From contig NZ_CP013233.1 of the NCBI RefSeq assembly GCF_001584165.1, positions 1,930,620 to 1,994,619 on the forward strand: DNA of 64,000 nucleotides. Direction: 5' to 3'. Below the pieces are notes generated by a model, which was not told the origin of the DNA, searched no databases, and saw nothing but the letters and a program-made list of their open reading frames with translations. The position numbers and the translations under genes are program-made. Source of the DNA: Collimonas arenae. GTDB lineage: Bacteria > Pseudomonadota > Gammaproteobacteria > Burkholderiales > Burkholderiaceae_D. The stretch's first letter is position 1; every line of letters starts with the position of its first letter. Below are positions 36,588 through 48,700 of the stretch, piece after piece.

Positions 36588-38174
36588 ATGACTCAATTGA
36601 CACTGCCAGCCGGCATGGAAATCAACGGCGCGATTGAAGCCGGATACGCCGAGATTCTGACCCCGGACGCGCTGGCGCTGGTCGCCAAGCTCAGCCGCGC
36701 TTTCGAAGCGCGTCGCCAGGAATTGCTGGCGGTACGTGTCGAGCGCGCCAAGCGCCTGGATGCCGGCGAGCGCCCTGACTTTCTGCCTGAAACCGCCCAT
36801 ATTCGCAACGGCGACTGGAAGATTGCGCCGATTCCTCAGGCACTGGAATGCCGCCGCGTGGAAATCACCGGTCCGGTTGAGCGGAAGATGGTGATCAATG
36901 CCTTCAATTCCGGCGCCGACAGCTACATGACTGACTTCGAGGATTCGAACTCGCCAGTATGGGATAACCAGATCACCGGCCAGATCAACCTGCGCGACGC
37001 GATCCGCAAAACCATCTCGCTGGAGCAGAACGGCAAGTCGTACAAGCTGAACGACAAGGTGGCGACCCTGGTGGTGCGTCCGCGCGGCTGGCATCTTGAT
37101 GAAAAACATGTGCTGGTCGATGGCAAGCGCATCTCCGGCGGCATTTTCGACTTCGCGCTGTTCATGTTCCACAACGCCAAGGAACAATTGGCGCGCGGCG
37201 CCGGCCCGTACTTCTACCTGCCGAAGATGGAATCGCATCTGGAAGCACGCCTGTGGAACGACATCTTCGTGATGACGCAAAACGAACTCGGCCTGTCGCA
37301 AGGCACGATCAAGGCGACCGTGCTGATCGAAACCATCCTGGCCGCTTTCGAAATGGATGAAATCCTGTACGAACTGCGTGAACACAGCTCTGGCCTGAAC
37401 GCCGGCCGTTGGGATTACATCTTCTCCTGCATCAAGAAATTCAAACTGGACAAGGATTTCTGCCTGGCCGACCGCGCCAAGGTGACCATGACTGCACCGT
37501 TCATGCGCTCCTACGCATTGCTACTGCTGAAGACCTGCCACAAGCGCAATGCGCCGGCAATCGGCGGTATGGCTGCGCTGATCCCGATCAAGAACGATCC
37601 GGAAAAGAATGAAATCGCCATGGGCGGCGTACGTACCGACAAGGCGCGCGATGCTACCGACGGCTACGACGGCGGCTGGGTTGCCCATCCGGGCCTGGTC
37701 GAACTGGCGATGACTGAATTCAAGAAGGTGCTCGGCGACAAGCCGAACCAGATCAGCAAGCAGCGCGACGACGTCAATGTCAGCGCCGCCGACTTGCTCG
37801 ACTTCAAGCCGGAAGCACCGATCACCGAAGCTGGTCTGCGTTACAACATCAACGTCGGCATCCACTACCTGGGTGCATGGCTGGCTGGCAACGGTTGCGT
37901 GCCTATCCATAACCTGATGGAAGATGCGGCAACTGCGGAAATCAGCCGTGCCCAAGTCTGGCAATGGATCCGCTCGACCAAGGGCGTGCTGGAAGACGGC
38001 AGGAAGGTGACTGCCGAGATGGTGGTCGCGATGATTCCGCAAGAACTGGCCAAGGTCAAGGCGTTGGTCGGCGATGGCGCTACTTACGATCGCGCTGCCA
38101 AGATCTTTGAAGAAATGTCGACTTCAGCTGCTTTTGCCGAATTCCTGACATTGCCGCTGTACGAAGAAATCTAA
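36588..38174 (+). CDS. aceB: Malate synthase A
   Basis: Condenses glyoxylate with acetyl-CoA to malate in the glyoxylate shunt. It has 528 residues, the size of isoform A. The family signature is [18 protein letters not shown] around residue 265, and [13 protein letters not shown] and [13 protein letters not shown] are conserved active-site blocks. CAGGAG precedes the ATG. Isocitrate lyase (aceA) is not adjacent. A LysR gene lies divergently upstream and a strong terminator follows. Confidence 0.96.
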   Translation: MTQLTLPAGMEINGAIEAGYAEILTPDALALVAKLSRAFEARRQELLAVRVERAKRLDAGERPDFLPETAHIRNGDWKIAPIPQALECRRVEITGPVERKMVINAFNSGADSYMTDFEDSNSPVWDNQITGQINLRDAIRKTISLEQNGKSYKLNDKVATLVVRPRGWHLDEKHVLVDGKRISGGIFDFALFMFHNAKEQLARGAGPYFYLPKMESHLEARLWNDIFVMTQNELGLSQGTIKATVLIETILAAFEMDEILYELREHSSGLNAGRWDYIFSCIKKFKLDKDFCLADRAKVTMTAPFMRSYALLLLKTCHKRNAPAIGGMAALIPIKNDPEKNEIAMGGVRTDKARDATDGYDGGWVAHPGLVELAMTEFKKVLGDKPNQISKQRDDVNVSAADLLDFKPEAPITEAGLRYNINVGIHYLGAWLAGNGCVPIHNLMEDAATAEISRAQVWQWIRSTKGVLEDGRKVTAEMVVAMIPQELAKVKALVGDGATYDRAAKIFEEMSTSAAFAEFLTLPLYEEI

Positions 38175-38213
38175 AGAGCTGTCGGTGGCTGCTTAGGCTG
38201 CCTGCACAGCAAG

Positions 38214-38240
38214 AAGCCGATCTCGCGATCGGCTTTTTTT
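38214..38240 (+). terminator. Intrinsic terminator after aceB
   Basis: AAGCCGATC pairs with GATCGGCTT around a TCGC loop, followed by seven T residues. Confidence 0.88.
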
Positions 38241-38275
38241 ATGTCTGTCGGATGTTGGAGTCGTTACCGCGCGTG

Positions 38276-38746
38276 TCAGTACGTGATCGTGATGGTCAGC
38301 GTATCGGTATAGGTGCCAGCCGGTTTGCTCTGGCTGGCGGGAATGAGGCCGTAGGCGGTGTAGTTGCGTGCATTACTGCCGATGCTGAGCAGATAGCTGT
38401 CGGACACAGTGCTGGTGCCGGCGCTGCCGTCACCCCATACGATTGTGCGTGCGGTATCTGTGTACATATTGTAATTGAGCGCATTGGTGACGCCCGATTT
38501 CAGCAGGCGCGTGGCAAAGGTGCCGTTGCCCGCGCTCAGTTGAATCGTATAGCTGACCAGGAGTCCGAGGCCAGTGCAGGTGACAGTGACGGTACCGGTG
38601 CCTGTGGCGGTGGTACTGCCGGGCGAAGCGTAGCTGCCAAAGGCGACGCCGCTGCCGGCGACAGTGCAGTCGGCCAGCAACGCTTGCGCGCTTAGCGGCA
38701 GCGCGAGCATCGCGCCAGCCGCCAGCCATTTCAAGCCGGGTTTCAT
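38276..38746 (-). CDS. Spore coat U / CsuE-like pilus tip subunit
   Basis: Secreted protein of 156 residues of the spore coat U domain family, which builds Csu-type archaic chaperone-usher pili. The start at 38746 has a perfect AAGGAG site. A signal peptide (AAGAMLALPLSAQALL) is followed by DCTVAGSGVAFGSYASPGS and the C-terminal block YTAYGLIPASQSKPAGTYTDTLTITITY (read in parts). It is the last gene of the operon, its ATG overlapping the usher stop. By position it is probably the tip or adhesin-like subunit; it is short for a two-domain CsuE tip. Confidence 0.85.
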   Translation of the reverse strand: MKPGLKWLAAGAMLALPLSAQALLADCTVAGSGVAFGSYASPGSTTATGTGTVTVTCTGLGLLVSYTIQLSAGNGTFATRLLKSGVTNALNYNMYTDTARTIVWGDGSAGTSTVSDSYLLSIGSNARNYTAYGLIPASQSKPAGTYTDTLTITITY

Positions 38747-41090
38747 TTGCTCTCCTTGCCGCAGGAATAAGGACCCAGTTGCGGGAACGCTTCCATCTTG
38801 GCAAGCGCCGCAATGTCGAAACTGCATTTGGTTTCACCGTTGTCATTGTCGACTACGACGATGGCAGCGGGGTAGGCGATTTCCGGAATGAATACTTGCC
38901 CGCGCAGGGCGACTTCCTGCGCCGTTTTGCTGCCATTGACATAGACCAGGGTGCCGGTGGCGAGTGGCTTGCCTTGGCGGTCTGTCAGGGTCAGCGTTGC
39001 GCTTTGGTTTTGACGGGCACTGAATTTCAGCAGGCTGCCGGTCCTGTAGCCGGGGTGACAGATTTTTGCGACAGGTCCAGCGTCATCGACAGCGGCAGAT
39101 GCGCATCGTCCAGGTAGACGTTGTTCGATTCGTAGGGAACCAGGCGTGGAATGAAGCCGACGCCGTCCTTGTCGGTGCGGCCAACCTTGATGTTGTTGGC
39201 ATAGATATCGATCGGCTGGCTGACCGGTACTTCAACCATCGCGAAACTTTCGTCCATCCAGCGTGTGGCACGAACGTGACCGCCAAGCAGGGCGACACCG
39301 CCGCGCGCTTCGAGTTGCAGATTGGTCTGGCCGTTGATGCGATTGGCGTCGAACGTGTATTCGCCGGTGCTACCGAGATAGTTGGCGCCGATATCCTCGC
39401 CGCTGTTGTCGAACATGGTTTTGCGTGCGCGGTAGCCCCAGCCACCTTCCTGTGGAACAGTTTGCTGGTATTCGGTGCTGAATGATTTACTGCCTTGCTG
39501 TCCGTTGGCAACCAATTGCAGGAAACTTTGATGGCCGAGCGGAATGACCCAGACAAAATTCGCCGACAGTGAGCGATCTTGCGTCAGCGATTTAAGCAGG
39601 CCGAGGCTGATGCTGCCATATTCGCGCAGGTTGAAGTTGACGCCGGCGTTGACAGCGCGCACATTGTCCTGGCCGCGGTTGACCTGGCTCAGATAGCCGA
39701 GCGCGAAATTGGTCCGTTCATTCAGCGAGACATTGGTTTGTGCCTGTATCTGCTGCGCCGGCGCGAGTATGCCGTCGTCCAGGCCGAGCTGCCAGAAGCG
39801 TGCGCCGGCAGTTTGTCCGCGCACGGTCAGCGCATATTGACTGCCTTGGCGGTCGAATTGCACATATTGCTGGGTAGCGTTGCCGCGTTCGGAGTTGCTG
39901 GCGGCTATGCCGCCGCTCAGCAGGCCGATATCCCGGACAGCAATAGTGGCGCCGAAGCTGGCCGATTCGCGGCCGCGCATCAGCTCGCCATGGCTTTCGA
40001 TGGTAGTGGCATCGCTGACGCCGTAGCGCACGGTGGCGGAACTGAAGGCTCTGCCGTAGTCGCTGTGGCTGGTGCCGAAGTTGTTGCGCAATGCGCCGAT
40101 TTCGTAGGAGACGTCCTTGGTGCCCTGGCGCAGCAGTTGAGCGCTGGTGATATAGCTTTGCGTATAGATCTGCTGGCGTCCCAGCACGTCGTGCACCACC
40201 ATCTGCACATTGCCCTGGCCGGCATACACCGGCAGGTTGTTGATCGTAAACGGACCGGTGTCGACGGGTTGTTTGAGTCGCAGAATGTTATTCACGTAGA
40301 TGTCAACCACCGACGGAGCTGCTGCCGTTCCGCTGAATGTGGGCAACGGAATCGGTTGGAAGCCGGGGATGGTCGAGAATTTCGTATGCCACTGGAGCCC
40401 CCCAAAGTAGACCCGATGCGACAGGGCGCTGGCGCCGCTGATGCTGTCGCCCACCACCAGCGTTGCTTGCTGTTCCGGGAAATCACGCGTGTACTGGCTG
40501 TCGAGGCGGAACAGCGTGCGCTGTCCGGTCAGGTCGGAGCCGACAAAACGGCTGGTATAGGTGCCTCCGCCGCTGAATACTCCAACCTCTACCAGGCCGG
40601 AGAGATTAGTCTGGTTCTGGCCCTGCGCTTGATTCTGCGCCTTCGCGTAATTAATATCGTAGTTCAAGAAGGCGCCGGTTTCCGCTGCCTGCACCAATAG
40701 TGGCCGATGGTCTCCAAGATTGAACGCCGAATCGACGAAGGCGTCCGGCGGCGCATGGATGTTCAAGGTTTGGGTGCCGGCATCGATTTCCGCATGCACC
40801 CCAGCCAGGGCGTCGATCGGGTAGTAATAACCCTGGTGGCTGTTGATCGCTGCGCCTTGCGGCAGACGCAAGCGGGCATCGCTCAATAGCTGAGCGGGCA
40901 CAATGATGCCGTTGGCGGCCGTACGCAGGACAAGCGTTGCGTCCGTCAATTTTTTATCGTTGACGACAACGGCCAATAGTATCTCCTGTTCTGATGCTGA
41001 CGTGTCAACCGCTGCCTGGCCCGGGGTTTGAAAAATGATCAGGCTAGCGGCTAGAAACCTGGTCAGCCTCCAGCGTGAGTTGTTCTTCAA
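38743..41090 (-). CDS. Outer-membrane usher of a Csu-type pilus, frameshifted near the 3' end
   Basis: Beta-barrel usher that assembles and secretes the pilus. It shows an N-terminal chaperone-binding region (EQEILLAVVVNDKKL), the plug and barrel with PGFQPIPLPTFSGTAA, VVDIYVNNILRLKQPVDTGPF (read in parts) and the C-terminal domains. A TTG at 41090 gives a good signal peptide (RFLAASLIIFQTPGQA); it lies inside the chaperone gene. The frame stops at 39027, but one G restored to CCCC-GGC near 39050 continues through ARQNQSATLTLTDRQGKPL to a stop at 38743 that overlaps the next gene as ATGA, giving about 783 residues. Confidence 0.87.
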
Positions 41091-41778
41091 TCTCGCCCTT
41101 GTCTGTCTGAACGTGCAGTCGGACCAGGCCGGAACGGATTGTTCCGTTTGCCAATGGCCACTCCTTGTGCTGACCCGGTAAAACGTAGGCAGGTGTGCTG
41201 ATCTGCAGCGCGTCCTTGCCATCAGGATTGCTTAACTGGATGCTGACTATTTTGTTGTGGACATTGCCGTTGTTGGCCGCGATCAGCACTAGCCCACCGG
41301 CCTGCCTTCGCAACTGCCATGAGATGCTTTCCTGTTTTTGTAGAGGGACGATGAACACCGGGATGCTGACCCTCAACAAGGTTTTCAGGCCAGGCGGCTG
41401 AGGGCCGCCGGATGGCACCTCTTCAATCAGCAGGCGATAGCTTTTTTCGGTTGCTGGGGTGGCCGGATTGCGCATTCCAAAGCGCAGGAATTGAATCTGT
41501 CCCGGCTGTATCGCAAAGATCGGCGGGTTCAGCAACAGAGCATCGGTATCGGCCTGCACTTCCTGTCGTCCATCTGTGCTCCAGTCGACGGCACCGACCT
41601 GTATCCGCACCGGGGTGTCGCCAGTGTTCCTGATCTGCAGTACGCCGGATGGCCGCTCTACACTCAGATCGAAACCGATCGGGTTGACGTTGAACGATGC
41701 CGCGCGGATATCCTGGGCAACACTGGAACACAGAAGCAACACGAGTGCTGCCGACCATTTGTCAAGGGGCTGCATCAT
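41044..41778 (-). CDS. Periplasmic pilus chaperone (Csu type)
   Basis: PapD-like chaperone of 244 residues with a signal peptide (SAALVLLLCSSVAQDIRA). The immunoglobulin-like first domain has FNVNPIGFDLSVERPSGVLQI, DWSTDG and the conserved FAIQPGQIQFLRFGM with RLLIEEVPS; the second domain follows RVSIPVFIVP. It donates a strand to the spore coat U-type subunits and passes them to the usher encoded downstream. The usher start lies within this gene. Confidence 0.9.
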   Translation of the reverse strand: MMQPLDKWSAALVLLLCSSVAQDIRAASFNVNPIGFDLSVERPSGVLQIRNTGDTPVRIQVGAVDWSTDGRQEVQADTDALLLNPPIFAIQPGQIQFLRFGMRNPATPATEKSYRLLIEEVPSGGPQPPGLKTLLRVSIPVFIVPLQKQESISWQLRRQAGGLVLIAANNGNVHNKIVSIQLSNPDGKDALQISTPAYVLPGQHKEWPLANGTIRSGLVRLHVQTDKGEIEEQLTLEADQVSSR

Positions 41779-41790
41779 GGCGAGGCCCGC

Positions 41791-42315
41791 CTAGAATGTG
41801 ACAGTGGCAACTACGGTGTCGGTGTAGGTGGCGGCTGGCAGGGACGTTTGCCCGGCCGGAATGCTTGCATAGATGGTGATTGGCGTGGCAGCGCCGGTAG
41901 CCGTGACCGCAGTTGGCGCCGTCGCTGCAGTATTGCCCCACGTTACCGTGTGATTCGTATCTGAAAACAAGCCGTAGTTGAGATATGCGGGCGTGGGAGT
42001 GGCGCCGTTGGAAAGCCGGCGCACCGGGGCCGAATTGGTGGAACCGGCGCCAGGATTTGCACCTTGACCAAGGGTGATGACCGGACTGGCGCCGACTGTG
42101 CAGGTGGTGCTGACGGTGGCGGTGGTGTACTGGTTGACGCTGGCGTTGACGACGACGGGATCATAGGTTGTCGTGAAGCCGGTCGTGGAGATGCTGCAAT
42201 TATTGGAAATGGTGACCGTGTTGGTCATGGTGGCGGTTGCGGTGCCTGCGAATGCACTGGAGCAGCTGGTTGCTGCCGCGATAACTAGAATCACGTTCCG
42301 AACAAATTTTTGCAT
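41791..42315 (-). CDS. Spore coat U-type pilus major subunit (CsuA/B-like)
   Basis: Secreted protein of 174 residues from the ATG at 42315 (GGGAGA upstream). A signal peptide (ILVIAAATSCSSAFA) precedes a Thr/Ala-rich single spore coat U domain: ISNNCSISTTGF, VSTTCTVGASPVITLGQGANPG (read in parts), and the C-terminal PAATYTDTVVATVTF. Cysteine positions fit the family disulfide. First gene of the operon subunit-chaperone-usher-subunit, the typical Csu layout, and therefore probably the shaft subunit. Confidence 0.87.
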   Translation of the reverse strand: MQKFVRNVILVIAAATSCSSAFAGTATATMTNTVTISNNCSISTTGFTTTYDPVVVNASVNQYTTATVSTTCTVGASPVITLGQGANPGAGSTNSAPVRRLSNGATPTPAYLNYGLFSDTNHTVTWGNTAATAPTAVTATGAATPITIYASIPAGQTSLPAATYTDTVVATVTF

Positions 42316-42726
42316 GACGAATCTCCCGATTGACATTTTTGTAATGGAAACCCAGGCTGTTATCTGGACATTTGTTATGTAATACACCCCTTCATTCGAT
42401 TAAAATCAATATCCTTAAGGAAATATTTATTTTTGCCAATTATTGCCATTGTGCATTAGCAACGTCAAGGCACATTTAGATTTTTGGCAAAAAAGCCCAT
42501 CATGGGTGATTTGCGATTGCTCCATGCGGGGAAGTGCAAATGAGGACCTGTCCACAGTTGTTGATGTCGTTTTGTGAGTGAGATGTAGATTCGAATGCCA
42601 TATTGACAATAATTTCTTGATGGCATAGTCTGCGCTGCACTCGAGAGTTGCCGTATTCTTTGATGCCGATTGCACCGAATTGCCCTTTACCGTTCACGTC
42701 GCCTTGTCCAGATACTGAGGAAACAC
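42316..42726. promoter_or_regulatory. Divergent region between the pilus operon and the alpha-2-macroglobulin gene
   Basis: These 411 bases are clearly AT-richer than the surroundings and must hold both promoters. TTGATT followed after 19 bases by TATTAC on the minus strand (about 42400-42370) is a weak candidate for the pilus operon. Small open frames on the minus strand here lack family resemblance and ribosome-binding sites, so I call no gene. Confidence 0.5.
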
Positions 42727-45700
42727 ATGCCGCAACCTGATGACATGAAGAACAGCCCCAATAAAATATTGGGGCTTTTTTCTACCTTGCTCAAAGCCGT
42801 CCTCGCAGCGCTTTTACTGATCTGGACGCCACTCAAATGGTTATTGCGGCAAGTGTTTGGCAATATTGCTTGGCAGGCTCCAGCCTGGGCCAGCTGGACT
42901 GGGCGCAATGTGCGTGCCGTTGCGGCAGCTGCATGCCGCCAGCCGCGTCGTTCACTGGCGGCTTTATTGTGCTTGCTGCTGCTGGCTGGCGGCAGCTGGT
43001 ATGGTTACCGCTGGTGGCAGGCGCAGCCTAAGCCGGTGGAGGTCGTGCTCAAGGTGAGCAATCCAGGGCGCACCGAAATCGAACAGGAGGATCCGGCCAA
43101 TCGATTGCCGAAGCCGTTGCTGATCAGTTTCGATCATTCAGTGGCAACCTTGGCCAGTGTCGGCAAGGATGTGGCCAGCGGCATCACGGTCAGTCCGGCG
43201 ATTGCCGGGGTGTGGCACTGGAACGACGACAAGACATTGAGTTTTGCGCCGACGGAAGATTGGCCAGTCGGTAGTGAATTCCAGGTCAGCTTCGACAAGA
43301 AGCTGTTCAGCCCGGAAGTGCGGCTGGCGCAGTACGACACCAAGTTCAACAGCCCGTCTTTCAAGATCGATATCGTCCGCTCCGAGTTCTACCAGGATCC
43401 GATCAATCCCGCCGTCAAGCAGGCCGTGATCGAGCTGCATTTCAGCCATCCGGTCAATTCAGCCGAACTGGAAAAGCGCATCGAATTACAGCTTGAACAG
43501 CAATCCGCCGGTGTGCTGGGCATCGGCAAGGAAACCACGCCATTCACAGTTGGCTACGACAAGCTCAAGCTGAACGCCTACGTCCGCTCGGCCAATCTGC
43601 CGATTCCGAAAGACAGCAGCAGCCTGCGTTTCGCGCTCGATAAGGGCGTGCCGGCGGCGCGTGGCGGTACGCCATCCGACAATCCGCTGGGCGCAAAAAT
43701 AGCAGTGCCGGGGTTGTACAGCCTGGTCATTACCGACATGACGCCGCAAGTCGTGACTAACGACAAGAACGAACCGGAGCAGGTGCTGTTGCTGAATACA
43801 ACCGCCACCGTGCATGAACGCGAGATGAAAAAGGCGATCAGCGCCTGGGTGCTGCCGAAAACACATCCGGATAAAAATGGCGTATTCAAACCTGCCAGCG
43901 ACGACGATACGGCGGAAGAGTGGGGTGTCGATGAAATTACGCCGGCGATCCTGAAACAGTCGACTCGCCTGGCGTTGGAGCAGATTCCGGCGGAACATGA
44001 ATTTACCGATATCCACAGTTTCAAATACCACGCCGATGTCGGTGCGCAGGTGTACGTGCAGGTCGAAGCCGGCGTCAAGTCGTTCGGCGGCTATGTGCTG
44101 GGCAAGACTGACCGTCGTGTGGTACAGGTGCCGCCATTCCCGGCAGAGTTGAAGATACTTAGCCAGGGCGCATTACTGACCATGAGTGGCGAGAAAAAAG
44201 TCGCGGTGCTGGTGCGCGACCTGCCAGGCGTAAAGATTGAAATCGGACGCGTATTGACGACCCAGTTGCAGCATCTGGTGTCGCAATCTGACGGCAATTT
44301 TGCCAATCCGGAATTCTACGACCGTTTCGGCCCGGATAATCTGACCGAGCGTTTCGAGTCGAAGATTCCGTTGCCTGATCTGGAGCGTGGCCGCGCGCAT
44401 TATGAAGCGGTCGACATGAACCAGTACCTGAAAGGTGATGCCGAAGGCGGGGCTCGCCGTGGCGTTTTCTTGCTCACCGTTACCGGCTATGACCCGGCGG
44501 CAGAAGCACGCGCCAAGAAAGAAGAGGCTAAAAATCAGCGTCAGCCAGGCGAACCGGCGGCTGACGACAATGCTGACGATTGCGGCGACAACTGTGCTGA
44601 CCAGGGTGACGCCAACGGTGAAAATGGCGACAATGTCGCGCCCGAAAGCAAGGTCGACAAACGACTGGTGATCGTCACTGATCTTGGCATTCTGGTGAAG
44701 AAATCGCTGGACGGTTCGCAGGATGTATTCGTGCAATCGATTTTCAATGGCAAACCGGTTGACGGCGCAACGGTCGATATCATCGGCAAGAACGGTATCA
44801 CCTTGTTTTCGCAAGCCACCGATGCCACCGGGCGCGCCCATTTCGCCAAGATCGAGGGCCTGTCGCGCGAGCGCGCGCCTTTGATGGTGCTGGTGCGGAA
44901 AGCCGGCGACCTGAGTTTCATGCCTTTGAATAAAACCGACCGTGCTTTGGACATGTCGCGCTTTGATGTCGGCGGCGTCAAGAATGCTGCCGTGGCGGAC
45001 CAGGTCTCCGCCTATCTGTTCAGCGATCGCGGCATCTACCGTCCGGGCGATACATTCCACATCGGCATGATCGCCAAGTCGGCCAATTGGGGCGGTAGTA
45101 TCACCGGCTTGCCGCTGGAAGCGGAAGTGCTGGATGCGCGCGGCCTGACTGTCAAGCGCGAGAAAATCAAACTGCCGCCGGGCGGTTTCAGCGAGTTGTC
45201 CTACACCACGCAGGAAAGCGCGCCGACCGGCAGCTATAACATCAACCTGTATCTGGTGCGCGACGGCAAAGCCGGTGCGCAGGTTGGCAGCACCAGCGTC
45301 AAGGTGCAGGAATTCCAGCCAGACCGGATGAAGGTGAGCGCCAAGTTCAATGTTGCAACAAGCGAGGGCTGGCTCAATCCGAAAGACCTGAAGTTGTTGG
45401 TGAATGCACAGAATCTGTTTGGTACGGCAGCGGAAAACCGTCGCGTCACCGCCGAACTGACCTTGAGCCCAGCATTCCCGGCGTTCCGCCAGTTTCCGGA
45501 TTACAAATTCTACGATCCGCAACGGGCCAAGGATGGCTATAGCGACCAGCTGGGCGACCAGACTACCGACGACAAAGGCGACGCATCGTTCGACCTCGGC
45601 CTGTCGAAGTACGCCAAGGCCACCTACCGCCTGCAAGTGCTGGCGCGCGCCTACGAACCACAAGGCGGACGCGGTGTCGCGGCGGAGACGTCAACACTGG

Positions 45701-48700
45701 TGTCCGAGCTGCCTTACCTGGTCGGTTTCAAGGCCGACGGTGCGCTCGATTTCGTATCGCGCGGCGCCCATCGCAGCGCATCGATTATCGCGCTCGATCC
45801 GAAAGCGCAAAAGACTGCGATTTCGGGTTTGACTTTGCAGCAGATCGAACGCAAGTACGTGTCTGTGCTGACCAAGCAGCAGGATGGCGGTTATAAATAC
45901 GAATCGCGCAAGAAGGAAATTCTGTTGAAGGAGACGCCGCTGACGATTCCCGTCGCCGGCTTTAACCTGGCGCTGGCCAGCGACACGCCAGGCAACTTCG
46001 CCTACGTGATCCGTGATGCCCAAGGGTTGGAATTCAACCGCATCGAATATGCGGTGGCCGGGCAGGGCAACGTCACACGCAGCCTGGAGCGCAACGCTGA
46101 GCTGCAACTGACCTTGAACAAGAAGGACTACGTGCCGGGCGACGATATCGAAGTCAGCATTCGCGCGCCGTATGTCGGCGCCGGCCTGATCACGATCGAG
46201 CGCGACAAGGTGTTTACCCATCAGTGGTTCAAGACCGATACCTTGGCGTCCGTGCAGAAGATCCATTTACCGAAGGATTTCGAAGGCAACGGTTACATCA
46301 GCGTGCAGTTCATCCGCGACCCATCGTCGGACGAGATATTCATGAGCCCGTTGAGCTACGGCGTGGTGCCGTTCGCTACCAGCCTGGCGGCGCGTACCAA
46401 CAAGCTGACCTTGAACACGCCGGAATTGGTCAAGCCGGGCCAGCCGTTGAAGATCAAGCTGTCGTCCACCCAACCGACGCGGGTGGTGGTGTTTGCGGTG
46501 GATGAAGGCATCCTGCAGGTGGCGCGTTATCAGATGGCCGATCCGCTTGGTTTCTTCTTCCAGAAAAAGATGCTGGAAGTGCGTAGCTCGCAAATTCTCG
46601 ACCTGATCCTGCCGGAGTTTAAGAAACTGCTGGCGGCTAGCGCGCCGGGCGGTGACGCTGAAGGGGCCCTGGGCAAGCACTTGAATCCGTTCAAGCGCAA
46701 GCATGACAAGCCTGCGGTGTACTGGTCTGGGATTGTCGATGTTGATGGCGACAAGGAATTCACTTACCAGGTGCCGGATACGTTCAACGGCAGCATGCGA
46801 GTAATGGCGGTGGCGGTCAACGACAATACCGTTGGCACAGCGCAAGGCAAGACGCTGGTGCGCGGCGATTTTGTGATTTCGCCGAATGTGCCGCTGGCGA
46901 CGACGCCGGGTGATGAGTTTGATGTCAGCGTCGGTGTCGCCAATAACGTGGTCGGCTCGGGCAAGGATGCGCCGGTGACGCTGGCCTTGAAAACATCGCC
47001 GCACCTGCAAGTGATCGGCAGCGATACGCAGACCTTGAAGATCGGCGAAATGCGCGAAGGCGTAGCGACCTATCGGATCAAGGCGGTCGACGGTGCGCAG
47101 GCGATGCTCGGTTCGGCGACGCTGAATTTCACATCGACATTGGGCAGCAACGCCAGCAAGACCAGCAAGCTGGCGACCGATGTCTCGGTGCGGCCGCCGG
47201 TGGCGCGCTACACGCAACTGACGATGGGCAATTTCAACGGCTCGGTGGATGTGGCGCTGAAGCGCTCGCTGTATCCGCAATACCGACAGCTGGAGGCCGG
47301 CGTGTCGTCGTTGCCGCTGGTGCTGGCAGGTGGCTTGTCGAGCTACCTGGCCAACTTCGACCATCTGTGCACCGAGCAAATGATCAGCCAGGCAGTGCCG
47401 GCACTGGTGCTGTCCAAGCGACCCGAGTTCGGCAAATCCGATCTCAAGCTGCAGACTGCGCGCAGTTTCGACGATGCGTTGAAGGTATTGCGCACGCGGC
47501 AAAATGCTGAAGGTGGATTCGGTTTGTGGGATGCATCGGTGCAGGCTGACGAGTTTGCTTCGATCTATGCGCTGCACCTGATGCTGGAGGCGCGCGAACG
47601 CGGTGAAGTGGTGCCGGCCGACATGTTGCAGAAGGGCCTGGATTACGCGCAGAAGCTGGCGGCCAGCCCGGCCACCGGCCTGCCGCAATTGCGCGTGCGC
47701 GCCTATGCCGCTTACCTGCTGACGCGGCAGACGGTGATTACCACGCCGATCCTGACCAGCATCCGCGAGACGCTGGAACGCCGCTATCCGAAAGACTGGC
47801 AGAACGACTTGGCAGCGGCTTACCTGGCTGCCTCTTACCAGTTACTCAAGCAGGATCGACTGGCCAGCAACCTGATCGATAAGCAGGTGGCGCAACTGGT
47901 CAAGCCGGGTCAGTCTTTTGGTTACGACTATTACTACGATCCGCTGATTCGCGATGCGCAGGTACTGTACCTGCTGTCGCGCCATTTCCCGGCGCGGGTC
48001 AAGGCTTTGCCGCCGGCGGTGATGACGGCGCTGGTGAAGCCGATCGCAGACGGCAACTTCAATACCTTGTCGAGCGCTTATCTGATCCTGGCGTTTGATG
48101 CCTACGCTACGGCGATGGGACCGGATGCGTTGGGCAAATTGTCGATCACTGAAATCGATGCCAGCGGCAAGCAACGGCCATTGACGCTGCCGAACAACCT
48201 GGTGCCGCGCGTGGCCTTTACGGCAGGAACGGCCAAGTTGCGCTTCGGCAGCGACAGCAGCTTGCCGGCTTATTATGCGGTGACCGAAACCGGTTTCGAC
48301 AAGGCGCCGCCGAAGGAAGAGCTGCGCTCCGGCATGGAAGTGCTGCGCGAATTTGTCGGCAAAGATGGCAAACCGGTGACATCGGTCAGCGTCGGCGACG
48401 AGCTGACGGTGCGCCTGAAGTTCCGTGCGGTCGGACGTGATTATGTGCCGAACGTGGCGCTGGTGGACTTGACACCGGCGGCTTCGAGCCGGTACTCGAT
48501 ACGCCATCCGAACCAAGCACCGGTACCGCCGAGGGCAGCACTGCCCAGAGCACGCAGAATGCCGCACTAGCCGGTTTGGCCGGCGCCAAGTCGAACTGGA
48601 ATATCACCTACGCCGACGTGCGTGAAGACCGGGTGGTGTTCTACGGCACGGTGAGCAAGGATTTCAGCGAGATCACTTATCGCATCAAGGCCACCAACAG

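Noticed and set aside
42427..42697. Small minus-strand open frames in the pilus/macroglobulin spacer
   Set aside because: There is no ribosome-binding site and no recognisable domain, and they are in AT-rich promoter DNA.
44173..47688. Two long minus-strand open frames (44173-45663 and 46267-47688)
   Set aside because: Both are opposite the alpha-2-macroglobulin gene and show no domain.
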